From the NCBI GenBank assembly GCA_033762625.1, contig JANRLI010000017.1, positions 1-64,000 on the forward strand: DNA of 64,000 nucleotides, in the 5' to 3' direction. A program made the translations under genes and the position numbers. The notes below the pieces were generated by a model. That model did not search any database. It saw only the letters and a program-made list of their open reading frames with translations, and was not told the DNA's origin. This document shows, piece by piece, positions 9,309 to 15,656 of the stretch (within the stretch, counting starts at the first letter, position 1; each line of letters opens with the position of its first letter). Source of the stretch: Alphaproteobacteria bacterium (GTDB lineage Bacteria > Pseudomonadota > Alphaproteobacteria > UBA9219 > RGZA01).

Positions 9309-9322
9309 TAGGAAAGCGCATC

Positions 9323-9667
9323 ATGGGTAGCGTACTGGATTTACGAAATCTTCGTGACATCATTGATCATGACAAGGCTATGGAACAGCAACTGATTGTG
9401 AATTTTCATAATTGTTATCGGAATTGCATTGATGATTTAGAAAGCAGCCTTAAAAGCAACAACCCTGTGCAATGGCGAAACGCTGCCCATGCATTAAAAG
9501 GTATTGCATTCAATCTTGGCGCAGAAGAACTGGCCACGTTAAGCTTTGAAGCCGAGCTTGCAAGTGGGCAGACATTAACACAAAAAGCGCCATTACTTGC
9601 TGGACTTAAGACTGCGTACGGGCAAGTGCAGCGTGCACTAGCCGACACTTCGGAAAATCCCACCTGA
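9323..9667 (+). CDS. Histidine phosphotransfer (Hpt) domain protein
   Basis: A 114-residue all-helical protein with the Hpt motif A-A-H-A-L-K-G-I-A-F-N-L-G; His56 is the predicted phosphate carrier. A ribosome-binding site (TAGGAAAG) lies before the ATG. It is in an operon with the preceding receiver gene and divergent from the hybrid kinase. The natural reading is a relay: kinase His58, kinase Asp346, Hpt His56, receiver Asp96. The pairing is inferred from neighbourhood, not shown. Confidence 0.9.
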   Translation: MGSVLDLRNLRDIIDHDKAMEQQLIVNFHNCYRNCIDDLESSLKSNNPVQWRNAAHALKGIAFNLGAEELATLSFEAELASGQTLTQKAPLLAGLKTAYGQVQRALADTSENPT

Positions 9668-9769
9668 CTTAGACGCAACTGAGTGCTATATTCATCAGCT
9701 GCGTTGAAGTAAAGCCGCTGACAAAAGACAATTTAAACGGCGGCATCCCATAATAAAGAGGAGCCCCTT

Positions 9770-10198
9770 ATGACACTTCGTGCATTACGGATAGCTGTAT
9801 TCGTTTTAATTAGCGCTTGCCCATTCATGGCGAGCCCGACTTATGCAAAAACTTATCCGCAAGATTTGCCAACCAAAATGAATCCTGAAATTGTAACAGG
9901 AGGCGTAAGCGATCAAAGCGAAGCACAGATAAATTATATCCAACATCACTATTCCGTGAAGATTACCTTTGTAGGAATTGGCGGAATTTATCTGGATTCA
10001 ATCAACGTGACGATTGATGACAAATACCAAAACCGCATCATCAACACGACCACGGATGGCCCAATCCTGCTCGCAGACTTGAGCCCAGGCCGATATACCG
10101 TAACAGCAGAGCTTGAAGGCCATACCATCAAACAAACTATTCAAGCAAATAAGACTGGGTTGAGGCAGTACACATTGCGTTTTCCGATCGGTGAATAA
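9770..10198 (+). CDS. Exported protein with carboxypeptidase-regulatory-like fold, unknown function
   Basis: A 142-residue protein with an N-terminal signal peptide (about 1-27, ending near Y-A-K). The mature part has a beta-rich pattern, with G-P-I-L-L-A-D-L-S-P-G-R-Y-T-V-T-A-E-L-E-G and the closing K-Q-T-I-Q. This resembles the small Ig-like carboxypeptidase regulatory or PEGA-type domain that often decorates exported proteins. It has a clear ribosome-binding site (AAGAGGAG). Two hairpins follow. I do not recognise a specific family; a periplasmic or surface structural role is a guess. Confidence 0.75.
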   Translation: MTLRALRIAVFVLISACPFMASPTYAKTYPQDLPTKMNPEIVTGGVSDQSEAQINYIQHHYSVKITFVGIGGIYLDSINVTIDDKYQNRIINTTTDGPILLADLSPGRYTVTAELEGHTIKQTIQANKTGLRQYTLRFPIGE

Positions 10199-10291
10199 AT
10201 AAGGCATAGAGATGGCACTGCTCATAAATCGTAGGAAGTCCAGAAGCCAAGTAAAACCAACCTACTAAGGCGAATAAGCAATTTAAAAATT

Positions 10292-10350
10292 AATGCTTAT
10301 GGCATTAAGCATTTTATTAACAAAAGGCCGGGCTTGCGCCCGGCTTTTTT
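10292..10350 (+). terminator. Tandem hairpins ending in a strong terminator
   Basis: The first hairpin is AATGCTTA (10292-10299) with TAAGCATT (10306-10313), followed by TTTATT. The second is GCCGGGC (10327-10333) with GCCCGGC (10338-10344), followed by six T residues. The second is a textbook rho-independent terminator; the first may be a weaker one or a regulatory element. Confidence 0.88.
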
Positions 10351-10478
10351 ATATGGTTTTTATGCGCATTGATTTTTCCAGGCTACTTCCACATCGAAAA
10401 GTGATACTGCCGTTTTTGACGTGCATTCATTCGCGGAAGTAACCACTGCATTCAAATGTCTTTGTGAAGAGAGATGCC

Positions 10479-12590
10479 ATGAAACTGTTTTCAAAAAACA
10501 TAGCTGCATTAGCGCTTTTGTATTTCTTAGCCGCATTTGCTCTTCCATTACATGCGCAACAACCATCCGGTCAATGCACGATTGACCATAGCCTGCGCAC
10601 CAATACTGATAGCTTCGTGCAATGCCCTGTAAGTGACAGCAATGATGCTATACTTGAAGCAGGATTTAATGGTGTACGCCTTGATTCATCTGATGAAATC
10701 AGCAAGTCACCAATTTTTGTGCACAATATATGCAAATACGTTGATAATAATTCCGGCAGCTCGCTGTTTATTCCGTTAAAGACATCTGAAGAATGGGCTG
10801 CGTTTTTGACGCGCCCTGTAAGCGGTGTCCATTTGGCTGGATGCTGCTTGCCGCGTCCGATGGTGGTTGGCGATGTTCCAACCCCGCAAACATCATGTGA
10901 AAGCGGATGGGTATTCAAGGGCCTTGTTGATTCAGCTGACCACACGCATTTAATTGCTGAACCTGTTTCAAAATCGGCAGAGTCTGGATTTGTGCTTGCA
11001 AATAACCAAAGCGAAGACGGGTTCTATCCCGTGTTAAAGCTGCCGATGAACCGCGATGATATTTCTGCGGTTTTACCAGATAACTCGCGTCCTTCAAAAT
11101 CATACACTGCGCAATATGCGTGTTCAGGTCAGGATGACGCATTCTTGAACTTCCATATGCAGTGCGCCGGCACCAAATGGGTGACAACCAGCGCCAGCGA
11201 CGATGAAGCAGTAACAGCGCAAGCTAAGACCCAAGAAGTATCGATGGATGTTACGGCGACTACAACCCAAGAAACCACCAGCGCCAAGACAACTGCCGAT
11301 ATAAAGCCCGCAGCAACCTGTCAGACAAGTAAGCTGCGCGAATATACTAAGCCTTGCCCGAATGGTGCATCAGGATCCATCACTTACCGTGACGTTTTCA
11401 ACTCGTGCACCAAGCAGATTGAAGCACAAGTTGTCAGCCAAACCTGTGGTGGTATCACCGGCGGCACAACCGGTTGCACCGCAAGCACCCGTACACAAAC
11501 GGTAACTTGCCCAACCAATCCGGCGGGCACGATCACCACCGTGACGACGCATATCTGTGATGGTTCCAATAATGGCGCAGGTCGCGACAGCGTTAACACC
11601 ACCCGTCAGAACTGCCCGATTGGCGGCGGCACGACAGGTTGCACGCCAAGCACCAATACGCAGACACAAACCTGCCCAACCAATCCGGCGGGTACCATCA
11701 CCACGGTAACCAATCACATCTGCGATGGCACAAATAATGGCGCAGGCCGTGACCAGATTATTGTAACACGCCGCAACTGCGCAACCGGCGGTACAACAGG
11801 CTGCGTTGCATCAAGCAACACCAGTACGCAAACCTGCCCAACCAATCCGCTGGGCACCATCTCCACCATCACGGCGCATATTTGTGATGGCAGCAATGGC
11901 GGTTTAGGTCGCGACACAATTACGCAGACCCGCCAGAACTGCCCGATTGGCGGCGGCACGACTGGCTGTACCGCAACCACCAACACACAAACGGTAACCT
12001 GCCCAACCAATCCACTGGGCACCATCACGACAATTAGACGTCACATTTGCGATGGTTCGAACAATGGCGCAGGCCGTGATACGATTGATACCACCCGCCA
12101 GAACTGCCCGATTGGCGGCGGGACGACGGGCTGCACTCCATCAACCAATACCAACACAACGCCGTGCCCATCGGGACAAACGGGCAGCATCACCACCGTG
12201 ACCTCACGCGTGTGCGATGGCAGCAATAACGGTGCAGGCAGCACGACTTCAACCGTTACCAGCAACACCTGTGTAGCTGCACCACCGGGCGGCGGCACAA
12301 CCTATACCTGCAAGCCATCCGATGTGTTGACGACCAAGCCATGCCCCCAACCGAATAATGGGGGTATCATCACCGTTCGCCGTGTTAGGGTATGCGATGG
12401 CAGCAATAATGGCGCAGGAACTTCCACCGAAACGCTCTACCAAAACAACTGCGTACCCGCAGGATGTATCAAGAGCACCATCTTGAAAACCAGCACAGTT
12501 TGCCCAGGCGGTACGTTGGTCACGGCCAAGGTATATGATTCATGCACAAAGCAAGTATCGATCGAAACAATCAGCAATACGTGCAATTAA
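10479..12590 (+). CDS. Secreted cysteine-rich tandem-repeat protein
   Basis: A 703-residue exported protein. It has a signal peptide (about 1-27, ending L-H-A-Q), an N-terminal region of about 250 residues with scattered cysteines, and then repeats to the end. Six central units begin at about residue 332; four of them are 54-55 residues long and nearly identical. Each has four cysteines in the frame T-G-C ... T-C-P-T-N-P-x-G-T-I ... H-I-C-D-G-S-N-N-G-A-G-R-D ... N-C. The unit before them (from about residue 279) and the last unit (from about 663) instead carry S-C-T-K-Q and act as caps. The even cysteine count suggests intra-unit disulfides in the periplasm or outside the cell. The ATG at 10479 has GAAGAGAG upstream. 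No family is recognised; adhesin or coat-like roles are guesses. Confidence 0.85.
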   Translation: MKLFSKNIAALALLYFLAAFALPLHAQQPSGQCTIDHSLRTNTDSFVQCPVSDSNDAILEAGFNGVRLDSSDEISKSPIFVHNICKYVDNNSGSSLFIPLKTSEEWAAFLTRPVSGVHLAGCCLPRPMVVGDVPTPQTSCESGWVFKGLVDSADHTHLIAEPVSKSAESGFVLANNQSEDGFYPVLKLPMNRDDISAVLPDNSRPSKSYTAQYACSGQDDAFLNFHMQCAGTKWVTTSASDDEAVTAQAKTQEVSMDVTATTTQETTSAKTTADIKPAATCQTSKLREYTKPCPNGASGSITYRDVFNSCTKQIEAQVVSQTCGGITGGTTGCTASTRTQTVTCPTNPAGTITTVTTHICDGSNNGAGRDSVNTTRQNCPIGGGTTGCTPSTNTQTQTCPTNPAGTITTVTNHICDGTNNGAGRDQIIVTRRNCATGGTTGCVASSNTSTQTCPTNPLGTISTITAHICDGSNGGLGRDTITQTRQNCPIGGGTTGCTATTNTQTVTCPTNPLGTITTIRRHICDGSNNGAGRDTIDTTRQNCPIGGGTTGCTPSTNTNTTPCPSGQTGSITTVTSRVCDGSNNGAGSTTSTVTSNTCVAAPPGGGTTYTCKPSDVLTTKPCPQPNNGGIITVRRVRVCDGSNNGAGTSTETLYQNNCVPAGCIKSTILKTSTVCPGGTLVTAKVYDSCTKQVSIETISNTCN
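11472..12464 (+). repeat. Tandem coding repeats, period 162-165 bp
   Basis: In-frame repeat units begin at 11472, 11637, 11799, 11964 and 12129, with a more diverged sixth unit up to 12464. Unit lengths are 165, 162, 165 and 165 bases. The units are very similar at DNA level (shared strings such as TGCCCAACCAATCC), which favours copy-number change by recombination or slippage. Confidence 0.93.
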
Positions 12591-12672
12591 ACCATACCAA
12601 ATACTTATGCGTTTTTGGTATGCGACACGCATCAACCCAACGGATAAGGCTTGCAGGTTTTAACCGGGATTT

Positions 12673-13749
12673 ATGCGCGTGAAATTTGTTTCCACATTTA
12701 TTCTTTCTTTATGCTTGTCATCCTGCATTGCCGTAGCACATGCGCAGACAATCGATAATGCGGGGGGCGAGCCGCCAAAGAAGGAAACATTACAAAAACA
12801 ATTCAAGAAGCATGTTGAAGATAAACCGCGCGATGAATTTTTAACACTCACCGTTGAAAATGACTCCCTCGCATCTGGTGCAGATAGAAACTATACCAAC
12901 GGCATACGTATAAGTTGGTATGATACCGGTGATCATCCACCCGCAATCGCCAGCTTTCTTGATACTATTATTCCGGTATTTCCGGTAAATGACACAACAT
13001 CGGTTTATTATTCCGTGGGTCAGAATTTATATACGCCGCGCGAATTATCATTGACGACCCCGGACCCTAAAGACCGACCCTATGCCGGATTTCTGTATGG
13101 CTCGGTGGGCATGTCTAATGTGACCAATAATCACCAAGATAATGTGGAATTGACGGTTGGCATCGTTGGCCCCTATTCCCTTGGCAAAGAAACGCAGGAA
13201 TTTGTTCATACCTTGTTGAACGCCGCATATCCCAAAGGTTGGGGACACCAGTTAAACACCGAAGTTGGCCTGATGGCATCATGGGAGCATCTGTGGCCGG
13301 AAGCCTATACCGCAGAAATGGGTGATTTGCATTTTCGTGCTTCGCCATATATTGGCGCAACACTTGGAAACATCTATACCTACGCGAATAGCGGATTAAT
13401 GTTTCAACTGGTTCCCAAACAATATAAATGGCAAACACCACCGCTGCGTGTTCGTCCCGCCATGCCGGGGAATGGATATTTCTCTGTACCCGAAGGCGAA
13501 TTTTCATGGTCACTCTTTGCAGGCTTTGAAGGCCGCGCAGTGGGACGAAATATTTTTCTTGATGGTAATACGTTTGAAGACAGCCCATCGGTTGGCAAGA
13601 AGCCGATCGTGGGTGATGCAAATATTGGCGTAGCCTTTACGTATGGGCACGCCCAGATCAATTATACGTTGAATTGGCGCGCGCCTGAATTTTATGGACA
13701 GGATAGCGCCGATCTGTTTGGCGCAGTGAGCATCGGATACCGGTTTTAA
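12673..13749 (+). CDS. lpxR: LpxR-type outer-membrane lipid A deacylase (DUF2219 family)
   Basis: A 358-residue exported outer-membrane beta-barrel. The signal peptide (about 1-25) ends in A-H-A-Q. The mature part carries the LpxR hallmark V-E-N-D-S...D-R-N-Y-T-N-G near its start and D-R-P-Y-A-G-F about 60 residues later, and it ends with the aromatic C-terminal residue (Y-R-F) typical of barrels recognised by BAM. Known LpxR enzymes remove the 3'-acyloxyacyl chain of lipid A in a Ca2+-dependent reaction; the N-D motif matches their active-site region. Activity here is inferred from the family. The stop codon lies 11 bases before the probable left end of the integrated element. Confidence 0.85.
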   Translation: MRVKFVSTFILSLCLSSCIAVAHAQTIDNAGGEPPKKETLQKQFKKHVEDKPRDEFLTLTVENDSLASGADRNYTNGIRISWYDTGDHPPAIASFLDTIIPVFPVNDTTSVYYSVGQNLYTPRELSLTTPDPKDRPYAGFLYGSVGMSNVTNNHQDNVELTVGIVGPYSLGKETQEFVHTLLNAAYPKGWGHQLNTEVGLMASWEHLWPEAYTAEMGDLHFRASPYIGATLGNIYTYANSGLMFQLVPKQYKWQTPPLRVRPAMPGNGYFSVPEGEFSWSLFAGFEGRAVGRNIFLDGNTFEDSPSVGKKPIVGDANIGVAFTYGHAQINYTLNWRAPEFYGQDSADLFGAVSIGYRF

Positions 13750-13760
13750 ACCCATTAAAC

Positions 13761-13774
13761 TGGCGGGGGGAAAG
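13761..13774 (+). other. Candidate left attachment core (displaced tRNA-Ser 3' end)
   Basis: TGGCGGGGGGAAAG matches the 15 bases at the tRNA-Ser 3' end (20352-20366, TGGCGGAGGGGAAAG) in the same orientation except for one missing A. It sits 11 bases after the lpxR stop codon, where a convergent tRNA gene could have ended before insertion. The match is short, so it needs support from an empty-site comparison. Confidence 0.5.
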
Positions 13775-13831
13775 CAGCCGAAAGGCCGCCCCAACCGCTT
13801 GATGTAAATAGCGTTTCATAATCTCCACCAC

Positions 13832-13854
13832 AAATCTACGCATATATCTACTCG
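13832..13854 (+). repeat. Candidate left integrase arm-type sites
   Basis: Two direct copies, AAATCTACGCA (13832-13842) and ATATCTACTCG (13844-13854), have a 12-base period. They differ by one and two bases from the perfect pair near the other end of the element (20215-20237), which is in the same orientation and has the same period. Position, spacing and pairing fit arm-binding sites of a tyrosine integrase. Confidence 0.6.
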
Positions 13855-13960
13855 CGTATGCTTAGGATTTAGCTGGACGCTATACGGCAAAGCAAATAGA
13901 AAATTTGTCAGCCATTAGTTTGGTTGACTTCAACCGCCATAAAACACCAAGGACTATCAA

Positions 13961-14488
13961 ATGATACGATTATTGCTTGTTGTACTATGTCTAACCCTGA
14001 CTTCCTGTGCAGGTAGTAGCTACGTAATCCGTGAGGCTATGGAAAAGACCACTAAAGAGATTGAATCATCATGTGGCAAGTTGACTCAGAAAACAGCTTT
14101 AAAACACGTATCATGCAAAGAAGACATAACGTCTAGAAATTTGTTGGCGGCAGGGCTTCCCTTTCCACCACAACTAAGAATGCAGTATGCTAAGGTAAAG
14201 GAACTTGCCTTAGAGTATCAAAATGGTCGTATAACCCTTGATGAATACGAAGTCAAAAAATCAAAGCTTTTTGCACAATATGCAGCCGATATAGACGCTG
14301 CTGAAAAGCAAGATGCACAACTAAGACATAATCAGAACATGATGTTATTGTCTCAACAGCAAGCTCGGCAGGAAAACTTTTACGATCAGCAGATGCAACA
14401 GATACGCGACACTCAAGCCATGCAAAACAATAATATAAACTGTAGCAGCAATAAAATAGGCAGCACGGTTTATACCAACTGCCACTAG
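13961..14488 (+). CDS. Small lipoprotein with C-terminal Cys motif (element cargo)
   Basis: A 175-residue protein with a lipoprotein signal (lipobox L-T-S-C, Cys16). The middle is a long, Gln- and charge-rich helical stretch (about 75-150), likely a coiled coil. The end is N-C-S-S-N-K-I-G-S-T-V-Y-T-N-C, a short two-cysteine motif of a type seen at the ends of other small proteobacterial proteins. An AAGGA ribosome-binding site lies 7 bases before the ATG. It is the first gene inside the element and AT-rich. The function is unknown; surface modification of the host cell is a guess. Confidence 0.72.
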   Translation: MIRLLLVVLCLTLTSCAGSSYVIREAMEKTTKEIESSCGKLTQKTALKHVSCKEDITSRNLLAAGLPFPPQLRMQYAKVKELALEYQNGRITLDEYEVKKSKLFAQYAADIDAAEKQDAQLRHNQNMMLLSQQQARQENFYDQQMQQIRDTQAMQNNNINCSSNKIGSTVYTNCH

Positions 14489-14511
14489 AAAATGTCAGCA
14501 TGTACATTTTT
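14489..14511. terminator. Weak AT-rich hairpin between convergent genes
   Basis: AAAATGT (14489-14495) pairs with ACATTTT (14504-14510). It overlaps the stop region of the lipoprotein gene and precedes the end of the convergent zinc-ribbon gene. It is a possible terminator, with low stem stability. Confidence 0.35.
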
Positions 14512-14517
14512 CGTGAA

Positions 14518-15066
14518 CTAAAGAAAGTGCCATTTGCCATTAAAATAAGAAACAAAAGACTTGTTCCATGAAGCATTTGTACGTTCAAGAATGCGGTTAT
14601 AGGTTTTCCAGTGCATGCGTGGGGGCTTGAAATCCTCACTGCCGCCTATTGCCTCTAGCTTGCCCAATAACTTGAATGACAAACCTAGGCCACGCTTGCG
14701 TGGATTTTCCAACTGGCTGGCATAGCAAAGCTTCTGGCAACGCCTACAGGCGAAGCGCCTAGCGCGATAAAAAAGCCTCCCTGCCCGTCTATAACAAATC
14801 GGGCATTCAAACCACGGGCGTTTATTCCCGTAATGACAGGCTGTCCAAAGAATGACTATTGCCTGCCTGATAGGATCGCCATTGGCTGAGTAATTTAATT
14901 CAAGGCTGTTAGCAAAACGGCATACAAAGCTTATGCTTCCTGCACGGTTATCTTCATCACCCCAATACATACTACCGGAAACATATTTTTCTAAGTCAAT
15001 ATATCCCCACCGCAGTAATTTATTCATGCTTAACCCAAGTGTACTTTCAACACACAGCTTGCCCAT
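14518..15066 (-). CDS. Zinc-ribbon protein of integrative elements, unknown function
   Basis: A 182-residue protein. The centre holds R-P-W-F-E-C-P-I-C (Cys88, Cys91) and F-A-C-R-R-C (Cys107, Cys110), a four-cysteine zinc ribbon, followed by C-Y-A-S-Q and a basic region ending M-H-W-K-T-Y. From memory, similar proteins with the pattern W-F-x-C-P...C-R-x-C...Y-A-S-Q are common orphans in proteobacterial islands and prophages; no function is established to my knowledge. The ATG at 15066 is preferred because AGGGTG lies before it, over the GTG at 15075. Nucleic-acid binding is inferred from the ribbon and the basic tail. Confidence 0.75.
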   Translation of the reverse strand: MGKLCVESTLGLSMNKLLRWGYIDLEKYVSGSMYWGDEDNRAGSISFVCRFANSLELNYSANGDPIRQAIVILWTACHYGNKRPWFECPICYRRAGRLFYRARRFACRRCQKLCYASQLENPRKRGLGLSFKLLGKLEAIGGSEDFKPPRMHWKTYNRILERTNASWNKSFVSYFNGKWHFL

Positions 15067-15253
15067 GGCAATCACCCTGCACTTGATATTTTATCGAAAT
15101 CATTTGGAAAATAAAGTATGGGCCTTTGATGTTACTGTTTATTGTAGAGCATACTTTTTCCATTTTTGTCAGTGTTTTTTGTGCTTACGTCTCTGGACGT
15201 TGTGATATACCTTATAGCGAAAGCTAATTAATTAGAGTGGCGCGAGAGATAGC

Positions 15254-15559
15254 ATGTGGAATATTATCATTGTCGTAGCTTTGATAGTTGTATTGATAAA
15301 ATCATGCGGTATTGGCGATGAATGTAAATCCTATTCTGATTTTACCTGCAAAGAAATTGAAACAGCTGATTACAATGTTTACTTCTTTTTCCCAAATGGT
15401 GAAAAAGATTATCACCTTGGAAAAGTAAAAGGGCTGCCTGCTTGTGGCGATACAGCTTGGGATTATGCGGCCTCAAAAAATCTTACCTCAAACAAGGACT
15501 GGTCATATATTTGTTGTATGATTGCAAAAGGCAGCTCCTGTTATGAAAAGCACAAGTGA
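15254..15559 (+). CDS. Small membrane-anchored or exported Cys-rich protein
   Basis: A 101-residue protein with one hydrophobic N-terminal helix (about 2-16), followed by a small soluble domain with eight cysteines. These include a C-C pair (I-C-C-M) and a final C near the end, consistent with a disulfide-stabilised domain outside the cytoplasm. A GAGAGA-type ribosome-binding site is present. It lies alone between the oppositely oriented zinc-ribbon and ATPase genes and is AT-rich. I do not recognise the family. Confidence 0.65.
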   Translation: MWNIIIVVALIVVLIKSCGIGDECKSYSDFTCKEIETADYNVYFFFPNGEKDYHLGKVKGLPACGDTAWDYAASKNLTSNKDWSYICCMIAKGSSCYEKHK

Positions 15560-15632
15560 TGATACCAAGTTTTTTGCCTAATGCTTACATGCGATGCCCT
15601 TCATATTAGCCACCTTCCTTAATCCGTCGATA

Positions 15633-15656
15633 GAAACCGATTAAACCGATAAAACC
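15633..15656 (+). repeat. Iteron-like 9-nt repeats, left block
   Basis: Two adjoining copies of AAACCGAT(T/A) are followed by AAACC, just beyond the stop codon of the ATPase gene. The 24-base block matches, in inverted orientation and with 2 mismatches, a block inside the 5' end of the same gene (17445-17470). It may be an origin iteron cluster for the element's replication protein. Confidence 0.5.

Noticed and set aside
11370-12443. Several minus-strand ORFs across the Cys-rich repeats
   Set aside because: They repeat with the same period as the plus-strand gene and arise from its repeated codons; the plus frame has a signal peptide and ribosome-binding site.
11472-12464. Evenly spaced repeats as a CRISPR array
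   Set aside because: Units are about 165 bases, in-frame and contiguous without unique spacers, and translate to a coherent protein.
12593-12622. Inverted repeat CATACCAAA / TTTGGTATG after the Cys-rich gene as a terminator
   Set aside because: The stem is good but no T-run follows; it may be a weak structure, so it is not called.
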